From positions 5,952,001 to 6,016,000 of the forward strand of contig NZ_VLKE01000001.1 in NCBI RefSeq assembly GCF_007830265.1: a stretch of 64,000 nucleotides of DNA. Reading direction: 5' to 3'. Shown piece after piece: positions 7,354 through 16,201 of this stretch; within the stretch, counting starts at the first letter, position 1; each line of letters starts with the position of its first letter. The position numbers and the translations under genes are program-made. The notes below the pieces were generated by a model. It saw only the letters and a list, made by a program, of their open reading frames with translations. It did no database searches and had not been told where the DNA came from. Source of the DNA: Micromonospora olivasterospora (lineage in GTDB: Bacteria; Actinomycetota; Actinomycetes; Mycobacteriales; Micromonosporaceae).

Positions 7354-7438
7354 TTCAGGCAGTTCATCTAGCCGAAATCTCCGTTCATCCTCTTGACACA
7401 AGCCGCCGCAGCCGCCAAGCTCCTTCCCAACGCCGAGC

Positions 7439-7454
7439 GCTAATACGCATTAGC
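7439..7454. promoter_or_regulatory. LacI-type operator 3
   Basis: GCTAATACGCATTAGC, with one asymmetric central step, ends 19 bp before the GTG start of the lacI-like gene. It lies about 40 bp after the TTGACA at 7393-7398. Its position indicates autoregulation of the regulator and of the oxidoreductase-transporter genes behind it. Confidence 0.8.
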
Positions 7455-7473
7455 CGCACCGGAAGGATCCGTC

Positions 7474-8520
7474 GTGACCGCTCCCTCCAGACGCGTCACT
7501 CAACGTGACATCGCGCGGTTGGCCGGTGTCAGTCAGGCAACCGTGTCGCTGGTGCTGAACAACAGGGCCGATGCCGATATCCGCATCGCCCCGGAGACCC
7601 GGGACCGGGTGCTGCGGGCCATCGCCGAGACCGGATACGCGGCCGACCCCGTGGCCCGCCGCCTCGCCTCGCGGTTCAACCGGATCATCGGCGTCTTCAC
7701 GTACGAGCCCGCGTTCCCCAGCGGCAGCCGCGACTTCTTCCACCCGTTCCTGCTCGGCATCGAGGAGTACGCCGAGCGGGTCGGCTGCGACCTGCTGCTG
7801 TTCACCAGCGCACCGGTGGTGGACGGCCGGCGGCGCGTCTTCCACCACGACAACCGGCTGCGCCTGGCCGACGGGTGCATCCTGCTCGGCCGCGAGATCG
7901 ACGGCGCGGAACTGCACCGGCTCAACCGCGACGGATATCCGTACGTCGCGGTGGGGCGCCGCGACGACGCCGGTGGACCGGTCCCCTACGTCGGCGCCGA
8001 CTACGCCACCGGGGTGGCCCGGCTCGTCGAGCTGGCGCTGCGGCGCGGTCACCGACGCCTGGCGTACGTGGGCATGGGCATGTCCGCCGAGTCCTCGGCG
8101 GACCGCCGCCGCGGCTACCTGGCCGCCGCGGCGCCCGCGGAGAGCGCCCGCCAACTGGCCGCGGTCGCCGAGAACGCCGACCCGGGTCTCGACGAACTGC
8201 TGGCCGACGGGGCCACCGTCGCCTTCGTGGAGGACTTCGCCACGGCGGTGGCGATGGAGGCCGCCGCCCGGCGGCGCGGGCTGACCGTGCCCGGCGACCT
8301 GTCGATCGTGACCCTCGGCGACCCGACGCTCGCGGTCCCCACCGACATCACGTTCACCGGGATCCGCATCCCGCGCGAGGAGATGGGTCGGCAGGCGGTC
8401 GAGGTGTTGACCGGCGTGATCGACGGCAGCGCGGCCGGCCTTCAGCAGCGCCTTCTCCCCTGCGAATTCGTCGAGGGCGACACCCTCGGCACCCCTGGTC
8501 CGGCGGTCGACCGCCGCTGA
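7474..8520 (+). CDS. LacI-family transcriptional regulator
   Basis: The 348-residue protein has the family's N-terminal helix-turn-helix (TQRDIARLAGVSQATVSLVL, residues 8-27) and a hinge helix (YAADPVARRLASRFN). A periplasmic-binding-protein-like sugar-sensing domain follows (IGVFTYEPAF, GIEEYAERVGCDLLLF, VGADYATGVARLVELA, RGHRRLAYVG, GIRIPREEMGRQAVEVLTG). It is a dimeric repressor released by a sugar or sugar-derived ligand. The GTG at 7474 has GGAAGGA upstream. Three matching palindromes precede it, so it very probably controls itself, the divergent propeller gene and the following oxidoreductase and ABC genes. Confidence 0.95.
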   Translation: MTAPSRRVTQRDIARLAGVSQATVSLVLNNRADADIRIAPETRDRVLRAIAETGYAADPVARRLASRFNRIIGVFTYEPAFPSGSRDFFHPFLLGIEEYAERVGCDLLLFTSAPVVDGRRRVFHHDNRLRLADGCILLGREIDGAELHRLNRDGYPYVAVGRRDDAGGPVPYVGADYATGVARLVELALRRGHRRLAYVGMGMSAESSADRRRGYLAAAAPAESARQLAAVAENADPGLDELLADGATVAFVEDFATAVAMEAAARRRGLTVPGDLSIVTLGDPTLAVPTDITFTGIRIPREEMGRQAVEVLTGVIDGSAAGLQQRLLPCEFVEGDTLGTPGPAVDRR

Positions 8521-8550
8521 GCGGTCGACCGCACAACTGGAAGGAAGCAA

Positions 8551-10155
8551 GTGGTACAGATGCGTGCGGACGTCCTCGTCGTCGGGGGCGGACTGGGCGG
8601 GGTCGCCGCGGCGCTCGCCGCGGCCCGGGCCGGCCGGTCCGTCATCCTGACCGAGGAGTTCGACTGGCTCGGCGGGCAGCTCACCAGCCAGGCCGTACCG
8701 CCGGACGAGCACTCCTGGATCGAACAGTTCGGCGCCACCGCCAGCTACCGGGCCCTGCGCAACGGCATCCGCGACTACTACCGTCGCCACTACCCGCTGA
8801 CCGAGCGCTCCCGGGCGTGGACCGACCTCAACCCGGGTGCCGGCTGGGTGAGCCGGCTCTGCCACGAGCCCCGGGTGGCCGTCGCCGTCCTCGAGGGGAT
8901 ACTCGCGCCGTACCGGGGGGCGGGGCGGCTGACCGTGCTGCAGCCGTACCGGCCGGTCGCCGCCGAGACCGATGGGGACCGGGTCACCGGGGTCACCCTC
9001 GCGCACCGGGACCGGGACGACCGCATCGACGTCGTCGCACCCTACATCCTGGACGCCACCGAGACCGGGGAGCTGCTGCCGCTGACCGGCACCGAGTACG
9101 TCACCGGGTTCGAGTCGCAGGCCGAGACCGGCGAGCCGAGCGCGCCGGCCGAGGCGCAGCCGCTGAACATGCAGGCCGTGTCGGTCTGCTTCGCCCTCGA
9201 CCACGCCGACGGCGACCACACCATCGACCGGCCCGCCGGGTACGACTTCTGGCGCGACTACAAGCCGGACTTCTGGGGCGACCGGCTGCTGTCCTGGCGG
9301 TCGCCGCACCCGCGCACGCTGGAGATCGTCGAGCGCAGCTTCACCCCCAACCCGGACGACGACCCGTTGAGCGTCAACGCCGACCAGCGGGTCAACCCCG
9401 GTGACGGCAACCTGTGGACGTTCCGGCGGATCGCCGCGCGGCGCAACTTCACCGACGGGGCGTACGGCAGCGACATCACGCTGGTCAACTGGCCGATGAT
9501 CGACTACTTCGAGGGGCCGGTCATCGACGTGCCCAACGCGTCGTGGCACCTGACCAAGGCCCGCGAGTTGTCGTACTCGGTGCTGTACTGGCTGCAGACT
9601 GAGGCGCCCCGGCCGGACGGCGGGACCGGTTTTCCCGGCCTGCGGCTGCGCGGCGACGTCACCGGCAGCCCGGACGGGCTGGCGCAGGCCCCCTACATCC
9701 GGGAGTCCCGCCGCATCCGGGCCGAGTACACGGTGGTGGAGCAGGATCTCTCCCTCGCGGTACGGGGTGAGCACGGCGCGGTGCACTACCCCGACTCGGT
9801 CGGCGTGGGGATGTACCGCATCGACCTGCACCCGTCCACCGGCGGCGACAACTACATCGACGTCGGCTCCTGCCCCTTCGAGATCCCGCTCGGTGCGCTG
9901 ATCCCGCAGCGGATGGAGAACCTGCTGCCGGCCGGCAAGAACATCGGCACCACGCACATCACCAACGGCAGCTACCGGCTGCACCCCGTCGAGTGGAACG
10001 TCGGCGAGGTCGCCGGCCTGCTCGCCGACTTCTGTCTGACGCGGGGCGAGTCCCCGCGTGCGGTCCGCGGCACCCCCCGCCTGCTGGCCGAGTTCACCGA
10101 CCACATCTCGGCCGCCGGCGTGGAACGCCGCTGGCCGCAGATCGTGGGCTACTGA
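8551..10155 (+). CDS. FAD-dependent oxidoreductase
   Basis: The 534-residue product starts with a dinucleotide-binding loop (ADVLVVGGGLGGVAAALAAA, residues 6-25) followed by EEFDWLGGQLTSQAVPPDEH. It has later FAD-family strands (YILDATETGELLPLTGTEYV) and a C-terminal block ENLLPAGKNIGTTHITNGSY with RLHPVEWNVGEVAGLLA. This matches the FAD_oxidored group found next to carbohydrate ABC transporters. The chemistry is unknown but is probably oxidation or reduction of a sugar or polyol taken up by the adjacent system. GGAAGG precedes the GTG at 8551. It lies 30 bp after lacI and 23 bp before the binding-protein gene, so it is within the same operon. Confidence 0.85.
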   Translation: MVQMRADVLVVGGGLGGVAAALAAARAGRSVILTEEFDWLGGQLTSQAVPPDEHSWIEQFGATASYRALRNGIRDYYRRHYPLTERSRAWTDLNPGAGWVSRLCHEPRVAVAVLEGILAPYRGAGRLTVLQPYRPVAAETDGDRVTGVTLAHRDRDDRIDVVAPYILDATETGELLPLTGTEYVTGFESQAETGEPSAPAEAQPLNMQAVSVCFALDHADGDHTIDRPAGYDFWRDYKPDFWGDRLLSWRSPHPRTLEIVERSFTPNPDDDPLSVNADQRVNPGDGNLWTFRRIAARRNFTDGAYGSDITLVNWPMIDYFEGPVIDVPNASWHLTKARELSYSVLYWLQTEAPRPDGGTGFPGLRLRGDVTGSPDGLAQAPYIRESRRIRAEYTVVEQDLSLAVRGEHGAVHYPDSVGVGMYRIDLHPSTGGDNYIDVGSCPFEIPLGALIPQRMENLLPAGKNIGTTHITNGSYRLHPVEWNVGEVAGLLADFCLTRGESPRAVRGTPRLLAEFTDHISAAGVERRWPQIVGY

Positions 10156-10178
10156 AACCCCCCGGTGAGGAGAAGATA

Positions 10179-11459
10179 GTGAAAACAGGAAAGGGTCTGG
10201 CCGTCGTCGCCGCGGCGCTGGCCGGCGTCGTCGCCCTGTCCGCCTGCGGCGGCGGCGAGGCGAAGGACACGGGCCCGGCCAGTCTGCGGATGACCGTCTG
10301 GTCGGCCAACGAGGCGCACCTGAAGCTGTTCAACGAGATCGCCGACGAGTACCGCAAGAGCCACCCGAACGTCGCCGAGATCAAGTTCGACCCCATCCCG
10401 TTCGAGACCTACACCACCACCCTGACCACCCAGATCGCCGGCGGGAACGCACCCGACCTGGCGTGGGTGTTGGAGAACTCCGCGCCCGACTTCGTGGCCT
10501 CGGGAGCGCTGCTGCCGCTCGACGACACGATCAAGAAGGCCGAGGGCTACCGGTACGACGACCTCTCCCCGGCCACCCTCAAGCTCTGGCAGAACGACGG
10601 CAAGCTGTACGCCTACCCGTTCTCCACCTCGCCCTTCGGCGTGTTCGTCAACACCGACCTGATCAAGAAGGCCGGGCAGAAGACCCCGGCCGAGCTGATG
10701 GCGGCCGGGCAGTGGAACTGGGAGAACGCGCTGGCGACCGCCAGCGCCACGCAGCAGGCCACCGGCAAGGCCGGCCTGGTGATCCGGGACTTCGACTACA
10801 AGACCTGGGACAACCTGGCGAGCTTCTGGACGGGCTGGGGCGCCCAGGCCTGGAGCGCGGACGGCAAGAGCTGCGGCTTCGCCAGCCCGGAGATGGTCGA
10901 GGCGATGACCACGCTGCACAAGGCCATCTTCACCGCGAAGGCGCTGCCCGGCCCGGGCACCACCGCCGACTTCTTCGCCGGTGACGCCGCCATGACGATC
11001 ACCCAGATCTCCCGCGCCTCGCTGCTGAAGGACGACGGTTTCGCCTGGGACCTGGTCCCCCTGCCGGCGGGCCCGAAGGGACCGTACTCGGTGATCGGTC
11101 AGGCCGGCCTCGGGGTGATGAAGAAGAGCCGGCACGCCGACGTCGCCGCCGACTTCCTCGCGTTCTTCACCAACCCCACCAACTCCGCCAAGCTCGCCCA
11201 GTTCTTCCCGCCGCCGCGGCAGTCGCTGCTGACCGCGGAGAACCTCGCCAAGACGAACCCGAAGCTCAAGCCGGAACAGCTGCAGAAGGTCGTCATCGAG
11301 GGCATCACCAACGGTGTCGTCAAGCCCACCCACGCGGGACAGGCCGAGCTGAGCCAGCAGGTTCGCGCCGGGCTCGACCCGCTCTGGAAGCCGGACGCGG
11401 ACGTCAAGGCCGTCCTGGACGGGGTCTGCGCGAAGATCCAACCGCTGCTGGCGAAGTAG
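10179..11459 (+). CDS. sugar ABC transporter substrate-binding lipoprotein
   Basis: The 426-residue product begins VKTGKGLAVVAAALAGVVAL and carries a lipobox LSAC (cysteine at about residue 23), so it is anchored outside the membrane by lipid. The body fits family 1 solute-binding proteins (ASLRMTVWSANEAHLKLFNE, YTTTLTTQIAGGNAPDLAWV, LYAYPFSTSPFGVFVNTDLI, FFAGDAAMTITQ). It would deliver an oligosaccharide or sugar to the two permeases downstream. The GTG at 10179 has GAGGAGAAG upstream. No ATPase is encoded nearby; in actinobacteria such CUT1 systems commonly borrow the MsiK ATPase encoded elsewhere. Confidence 0.93.
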   Translation: MKTGKGLAVVAAALAGVVALSACGGGEAKDTGPASLRMTVWSANEAHLKLFNEIADEYRKSHPNVAEIKFDPIPFETYTTTLTTQIAGGNAPDLAWVLENSAPDFVASGALLPLDDTIKKAEGYRYDDLSPATLKLWQNDGKLYAYPFSTSPFGVFVNTDLIKKAGQKTPAELMAAGQWNWENALATASATQQATGKAGLVIRDFDYKTWDNLASFWTGWGAQAWSADGKSCGFASPEMVEAMTTLHKAIFTAKALPGPGTTADFFAGDAAMTITQISRASLLKDDGFAWDLVPLPAGPKGPYSVIGQAGLGVMKKSRHADVAADFLAFFTNPTNSAKLAQFFPPPRQSLLTAENLAKTNPKLKPEQLQKVVIEGITNGVVKPTHAGQAELSQQVRAGLDPLWKPDADVKAVLDGVCAKIQPLLAK

Positions 11460-11469
11460 GCAATCGATC

Positions 11470-12417
11470 ATGACCCGTACGGACACCAGGGTGGGCCCGG
11501 TCGAGGCCCGGCCCGCCCTGGGCCCGGCGCGGCCGTTCTGGACCAGCCGCCGCCGGGATCAGCTCACCGGTTACCTCTTCGTCACCCCGCAACTGCTCGG
11601 CAGCGTCGTGTTCGTGATCCTGCCGCTGATCCTCGTGGTCTGGTACAGCCTGCACGAGTGGAACGTGCTGGCCGGGACGTTCGACTTTGTCGGCACGGAC
11701 AACTACCGGGCGCTCGCCGCGGATCCCAACCTCGGCGCGGTGCTGCGGGCCACCGGGCTGTTCTCCGTCGGGCTGGTGGTGTTGAACCTCGGGCTGGCGT
11801 TGCTGCTGGCCGTCCTGCTCAACCAGAAACTGCGGGGCACCATCCTGTTCCGCACGGTCTTCTTCTCCCCCGTGGTGGTCTCGCTGGTGGCCTGGACCAT
11901 CGTGTGGGGCTTCCTGTTGCAGGACAACGGCGGCGTGAACGGCCTGCTCGACACGATGGGCGTGGACGGGCCGAACTGGCTGCGCGGCGAGGGCACGGCG
12001 ATGCTGTCGGTGATCGTCGTGCAGGCGTTCAAGAACGTCGGCCTGAACATGGTGCTGTTCCTGGCCGCCCTGCAGGGCGTGCCGGCGGAGCTGTACGAGG
12101 CCGCGGAGATGGACGGGGCGAGCCGGATGCGCCAGTTCCGGCGGATCACCGTACCGCTGATCAGCCCGACCATCCTGCTCACGTCGATCATCACCGTGGT
12201 CGGGTCGTTGCAGGTCTTCGCGCAGATCGCGGTGCTGACCCAGGGCGGGCCCGGCGCCTCGACGACCGTGCTCGTCTACTACCTCTACCAGCAGGCGTTC
12301 CAGTTCCACCACTTCGGCTACGGCGCCACGCTGTCGATCATGCTGTTCGTCATTGTGCTCGCGCTCACCGTGCTGCAGTGGCAGATGCGCAAGAGATGGG
12401 TCTTCCATGAGTCGTGA
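11470..12417 (+). CDS. sugar ABC transporter permease (MalF/UgpA type)
   Basis: The 315-residue product has about six transmembrane segments (for example YLFVTPQLLGSVVFVILPLI) and the cytoplasmic EAA loop EAAEMDGASRMRQFRRITVP that docks on the ATPase. It is the first of two CUT1 membrane subunits. It starts 10 bp after the binding-protein gene and overlaps the second permease by 11 bp, indicating translational coupling. Confidence 0.93.
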   Translation: MTRTDTRVGPVEARPALGPARPFWTSRRRDQLTGYLFVTPQLLGSVVFVILPLILVVWYSLHEWNVLAGTFDFVGTDNYRALAADPNLGAVLRATGLFSVGLVVLNLGLALLLAVLLNQKLRGTILFRTVFFSPVVVSLVAWTIVWGFLLQDNGGVNGLLDTMGVDGPNWLRGEGTAMLSVIVVQAFKNVGLNMVLFLAALQGVPAELYEAAEMDGASRMRQFRRITVPLISPTILLTSIITVVGSLQVFAQIAVLTQGGPGASTTVLVYYLYQQAFQFHHFGYGATLSIMLFVIVLALTVLQWQMRKRWVFHES

Positions 12418-13249
12418 CCTGTCGCGACGGGCCAAGCTGGCGTTCTACGGGGCGCTGCTGGTCCTGGCGATCCCGTTCGTGTTCCCGACCTGGTGGATGG
12501 TCACCTCGTCGCTGAAGCCGGTGGCGGACATCTTCGCCTTCCCGCCGCAGCTGCTGCCGGTCAACCCGCGGCTCGACGCCTACCGGCGGGTGTTCGAGTT
12601 GCAGCCCTTCGGGCAGCAGTACGTCAACAGCCTCTACATCGCGCTGGTGGTCACCGTCGGCACCCTGGCCGTGTCGGCGCTGGCCGGGTACGCCTTCGCG
12701 CGGATCCGGTTCCGCGGCCAGAACCTGCTGTTCCTGGTCGTCCTCGCGGGCCTGCTCATCCCCAGCGAGGTGACGATCGTGCCGCTGTTCCAGATGTTCT
12801 TCAAGCTCGGGCTGATCGACACCCACTGGCCGCTGATCGTGGTGCCGATCTTCGGGGCGCCGAGCGTGCTGGCGACGTTCATCATGCGGCAGTTCTTCAT
12901 CAGCCTCCCCGACGAACTGGAGGAGGCGGCCCGGGTCGACGGGCTGGGTCGCTTCGCCACCTTCTGGCGGATCGCCCTGCCGCTGTCGCGGCCCGCGCTG
13001 GGCGCGGTGGCCATCTTCACCTTCCTGCACAGCTGGAACCTGTACCTGGAGCCGATCGTGTTCCTCTCCTCGCCGGAGAAGTTCACCCTGCCCCAGGCGC
13101 TCACCCAGTTCGTCGACGCGTACGGCGGCCCGATGTGGGACGTCCAGCTCGCGGCGGCGTCGATGACCGCGCTGCCGGTGCTGGTGGTGTTCGTCATCGC
13201 GCAGAAGCAGTTCGTCGAGGGCCTGGCACACACCGGCCTGAAGGGATGA
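12407..13249 (+). CDS. sugar ABC transporter permease (MalG/UgpE type)
   Basis: The 280-residue product from the ATG at 12407 starts MSRDLSRRAKLAFYGALLVL. It shows the MalG-type pattern: PTWWMVTSSLKPVADIFAFP, the YVNSLYIALVVTVGTLAVSA segment and an EAA loop EEAARVDGLGRFATFWRIAL. It pairs with the upstream permease to form the membrane channel. The 11-bp overlap with that gene fixes the start. It is the last gene of the LacI-controlled operon. Confidence 0.93.
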   Translation: MSRDLSRRAKLAFYGALLVLAIPFVFPTWWMVTSSLKPVADIFAFPPQLLPVNPRLDAYRRVFELQPFGQQYVNSLYIALVVTVGTLAVSALAGYAFARIRFRGQNLLFLVVLAGLLIPSEVTIVPLFQMFFKLGLIDTHWPLIVVPIFGAPSVLATFIMRQFFISLPDELEEAARVDGLGRFATFWRIALPLSRPALGAVAIFTFLHSWNLYLEPIVFLSSPEKFTLPQALTQFVDAYGGPMWDVQLAAASMTALPVLVVFVIAQKQFVEGLAHTGLKG

Positions 13250-13555
13250 CGGCATAGGTGCCCACCCCCACCCGGTCCGGGCCCGAGGCGGTGCTGGACG
13301 CCGCGGGTTGGCCGCCGACCTGCTCGGCGCGGCCGGCGCCGGGCCGGTCGGGGTGGGCACGGCCGGCACGGGCACCGGGCAGGCCGCCGCGTACGCCATC
13401 GAGGCCGGCGCCGAACACCGCCAGCGGCACAGGCAGGGACGGGGCCGACGGCTGCGTCTCCTACCCAGGTAGGAGGAGGCGGCTCCGACCGCCGGCCGCA
13501 ACCGGGGCTTCAGGTCGGGCGAAGTCCGCGGGCCGGCGCACGAGCATCTGTAGGT
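13250..13555. other. intergenic stretch without a supportable gene
   Basis: About 300 bp follow the permease. One plus-strand frame reads LGAAGAGPVGVGTAGTGTGQ before a TAG near 13473, and the glycine-rich GTGTGQAAAYAIEAG pattern recalls the C-terminal loop of FAD oxidoreductases. There is no start, no RBS and no consistent frame upstream. A degraded oxidoreductase fragment is possible but not established. No clear terminator was seen. Confidence 0.3.
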
Positions 13556-14485
13556 ATGACAACCACGATGCGCCGGGCGGCGCGCTGGCACCGCCCCCTG
13601 ATGGTCTTCGTCTCGGCGATGGCGGTGCTCGCCCTCGTCTCCGCGGTCGGCGTCATCGCCGACTCGCGGGTCCTCACCGGCGTGCCGATCTGGCTCAAGC
13701 CGCTGAAGTTCTCCCTGTCGTTCGTGGCGTACGCCACCACCCTGGCCTGGATGCTCTCGCTGCTGCCGAGGCGTAGCCGGGTCGCGGAGCGGGCGGCCAC
13801 CGTCATCGTCGCGGTGGCGGTGCTCGAAATGGTGATCATCGTCGGGCAGGTGCTGCGGGGCACCACCAGCCACTTCAACGCGACCACCCCGCTGGACGGC
13901 GCCCTGTTCGCGCTGATGGGTGCCGCGATCATGGTGCTGTTCGCCGCGCACCTCGTCCTCGGGATCGTGGTGCTGCGCCAGCGCATCGCCGACCGGGCCG
14001 CCCGGTACGCGGTGGCGCTGGGGCTCGGCCTGACGCTGCTCGGCATGCTGGTGGCCGTACCGATGACGATGCCCAGCCAGCAGCGGGGCGTCGAGGGGAT
14101 CTCCGGGGCGCACAGCGTGGGCGTACCGGACGGCGGGCCGGGTCTGCCGCTGGTCGGCTGGAGCACCACCGGCGGTGACCTGCGGATCGGGCACTTCGTG
14201 GGGCTGCACGCGCTGCAGGCGCTGCCGATCCTGGCGATCCTGCTGCGCCGCTTCCTCGGCGCGCGACTGGACGAGCGCACCCAGGCGCGGCTGCTGCTCG
14301 TCGCGGGTGGCGCGTACGGCGCGTTCACGCTGCTGCTCACCTGGCAGGCGCTGCGCGGACAGCCGCTGCTGCGGCCGGACGCGCTCACCCTGGCCGCCGC
14401 CGCGGCCCTGGTGCTCGCGGCCGCCACCGCCGTCGGCGTGGTGGTGGCCCGGCGGCGCCGTCCGGAAATGGCGCTGGCGGCATGA
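13556..14485 (+). CDS. uncharacterised multi-pass membrane protein
   Basis: The 309-residue product is strongly hydrophobic with about eight membrane segments (for example LMVFVSAMAVLALVSAVGVI, ALFALMGAAIMVLFAAHLVL, GLGLTLLGMLVAVPMTMPSQ). A conserved-looking loop, DLRIGHFVGLHALQALPILA, carries two histidines. I do not recognise the family. Its stop codon overlaps the start of the ABA4-like gene by four bases, so the two proteins probably act together. Their arrangement ahead of a two-component system may be incidental. Confidence 0.7.
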   Translation: MTTTMRRAARWHRPLMVFVSAMAVLALVSAVGVIADSRVLTGVPIWLKPLKFSLSFVAYATTLAWMLSLLPRRSRVAERAATVIVAVAVLEMVIIVGQVLRGTTSHFNATTPLDGALFALMGAAIMVLFAAHLVLGIVVLRQRIADRAARYAVALGLGLTLLGMLVAVPMTMPSQQRGVEGISGAHSVGVPDGGPGLPLVGWSTTGGDLRIGHFVGLHALQALPILAILLRRFLGARLDERTQARLLLVAGGAYGAFTLLLTWQALRGQPLLRPDALTLAAAAALVLAAATAVGVVVARRRRPEMALAA

Positions 14486-14937
14486 CCGGCACGCTGTTCA
14501 CGCTCACGTTCGCGGTGGCCGCGCCGTTCTGGGCGCTGATGATCCTGCTGCCCCGCTGGTCGGTGACCGCCCGGATCGTCCGGTCACCGCTGATCGTGGC
14601 GCCGGTCCTGGCGATCTACGCGATCCTGGTGCTTCCGGCGCTCGGCGAGGTGCTGCCGGCTGTGACGTCCCCGACCCTCACCGGCATTCGCGACCTGCTG
14701 GGCACCGCCGACGGCGCGGCGGCGGCCTGGGCACACATGATCGCGTTCGACCTGTTCGTCGGCCGGTGGGCGTGGCTCGACAGCCGGGAACGGGGTGTGC
14801 CGGCGCTGGTCATGGCGCCGGTGCTGGTCCTGACGATCCTGCTCGGGCCGCTCGGCCTGGCCGCCTACCTGGCGGTCCGGACGAGATGGGACCGGCCGGA
14901 GGCCGCTCGTGTCACCGAGCCGCAGCGCCTAGGCTGA
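14482..14937 (+). CDS. ABA4-like (DUF4281) membrane protein
   Basis: The 151-residue product has four predicted membrane segments and the DUF4281/ABA4 pattern. It begins MTGTLFTLTFAVAAPFWALM and has an internal helix pair with AAAWAHMIAFDLFVGRWAWL, then GPLGLAAYLAVR near the end. In plants ABA4 is needed for neoxanthin formation; the bacterial homologues have no assigned reaction. The ATG overlaps the preceding gene by four bases (ATGA), suggesting coupled translation. Family identification is by the AHMIAFDLFVGRW block. Confidence 0.75.
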   Translation: MTGTLFTLTFAVAAPFWALMILLPRWSVTARIVRSPLIVAPVLAIYAILVLPALGEVLPAVTSPTLTGIRDLLGTADGAAAAWAHMIAFDLFVGRWAWLDSRERGVPALVMAPVLVLTILLGPLGLAAYLAVRTRWDRPEAARVTEPQRLG

Positions 14938-14941
14938 CCCG

Positions 14942-16201
14942 GTGGGCTGGGTGGCACGGCTGTTCGACGCGCGGGACACCCTCGTGCGGATGGTGCTGCT
15001 CGACCTCAGCGGCATCGGATACCTGCTGTTCGGCGCCCCGGTGGCCGGGGCGCCGACGGCCGCCCAGTGGGTCCTCGCGGTGATCGCGTTCGCCCTCGCG
15101 CTGGTGTTGCACCGCCGGCCGCTGGTCAACCTGCTGATCCAGGCCGCGCTGCTGGCGGTCGCGATCCGGCTGGTCGACGACATCATGATCAACCAGGTGG
15201 GCGCCAGCTGGGCGCTGCTGGAGCTGACCATGCGGGCGCGGCGGCCGCGGACCATCTGGCTGGCGGCCGGGCTGCTGACCGCCGTCGACATGACCAACTC
15301 GATCGGCGATCCGTGGCGACGGGTCCTGTCCGGCGTGTTCGGGCTGCTGGTGGAGGTGGGCGTCCCGCTGCTGCTCGGGCTGGTCATCCGGACCACCCGG
15401 GAACTCGCCCGGCAGGCGCAGGAGCGGGCGGCGGCGGAGCAGCGCCGGCGCGAGTCGGAGAGCCGCGCCGCCCGCGCCGACGAACGCAGCGCCATCGCCC
15501 GGGAACTGCACGACGTGGTCGCCCACCACGTGGCGTCGATGGTGCTGCGGATCGGCGTGGCCCGGCACGTGCTGACCGACCTGGACCCACGGGTGGGTGA
15601 GGTGTTCGACGACGTGCACGCCACGGGAAGCGCAGCCCTGGCGGACCTGCGTCGGCTGGTCGCGGTCCTGCGTGACCCCGACGGGGTACGCGGCGACGCG
15701 GCGCTGACCGCGATCGAGCCGTCGGCGGTCCCGGCGGCCCTCGGCGCGGCGGTCGACCGGGCCCGGCAGGCCGGTGTCACGGTGGAGGCCGACATCGACC
15801 CGGCGGTCGGTTCGCTCGACGCGGTCCGGGGCCTGGCGGTGCTGCGACTCAGCCAGGAGGCGCTGACCAACGTGGCCAAGCACGCCGGCCCGTCCGCGCT
15901 GGCCCGCCTGTCGGTGGCGGTGGTCGACGGCGCCGTCCACTGGGAGGTGTCGGACGACGGGGGCGGGTGGGCGCCCGCGACGGTGCCGTCCGGCGGCGGC
16001 CACGGCGTCACCGGGATGCGCGAGCGCGTCGAGGTCCTCGGCGGCCGCCTGGAGGCCGGTCCGACGGGCGCGGGCTGGCGGGTGCGTACCGTCCTCCCGA
16101 CGGCGGCACCCGCTCCCCCGCCCCCTGCCGGCGCGCCCGCTTCGCCCGCCCCGCGGGAGCGCGAGGCGCCCGCCGCGCCGCGCGCGGCGGAGCCGGCATG
16201 A
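14942..16201 (+). CDS. sensor histidine kinase (NarL-partner type)
   Basis: The 419-residue protein has an N-terminal membrane domain of about five or six helices (residues 15-140). A coiled linker rich in A/E/R (residues 150-180) follows, then a HisKA_3 dimerisation helix with the phospho-accepting histidine at residue 190 (ERSAIARELHDVVAHHVASM). The ATPase domain shows LRLSQEALTNVAKHAGPSAL and the G-box GGHGVTGMRERVEVLGGRLE. It senses an unknown membrane or cell-envelope signal and phosphorylates the following response regulator, whose ATG overlaps its TGA. The C-terminal 25 residues are a disordered alanine/proline tail. Confidence 0.93.
   Translation: MGWVARLFDARDTLVRMVLLDLSGIGYLLFGAPVAGAPTAAQWVLAVIAFALALVLHRRPLVNLLIQAALLAVAIRLVDDIMINQVGASWALLELTMRARRPRTIWLAAGLLTAVDMTNSIGDPWRRVLSGVFGLLVEVGVPLLLGLVIRTTRELARQAQERAAAEQRRRESESRAARADERSAIARELHDVVAHHVASMVLRIGVARHVLTDLDPRVGEVFDDVHATGSAALADLRRLVAVLRDPDGVRGDAALTAIEPSAVPAALGAAVDRARQAGVTVEADIDPAVGSLDAVRGLAVLRLSQEALTNVAKHAGPSALARLSVAVVDGAVHWEVSDDGGGWAPATVPSGGGHGVTGMRERVEVLGGRLEAGPTGAGWRVRTVLPTAAPAPPPPAGAPASPAPREREAPAAPRAAEPA

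Noticed and set aside
7450..10104. Long minus-strand frame opposite lacI and the FAD oxidoreductase
   Set aside because: Shadow of two well-identified plus-strand genes.
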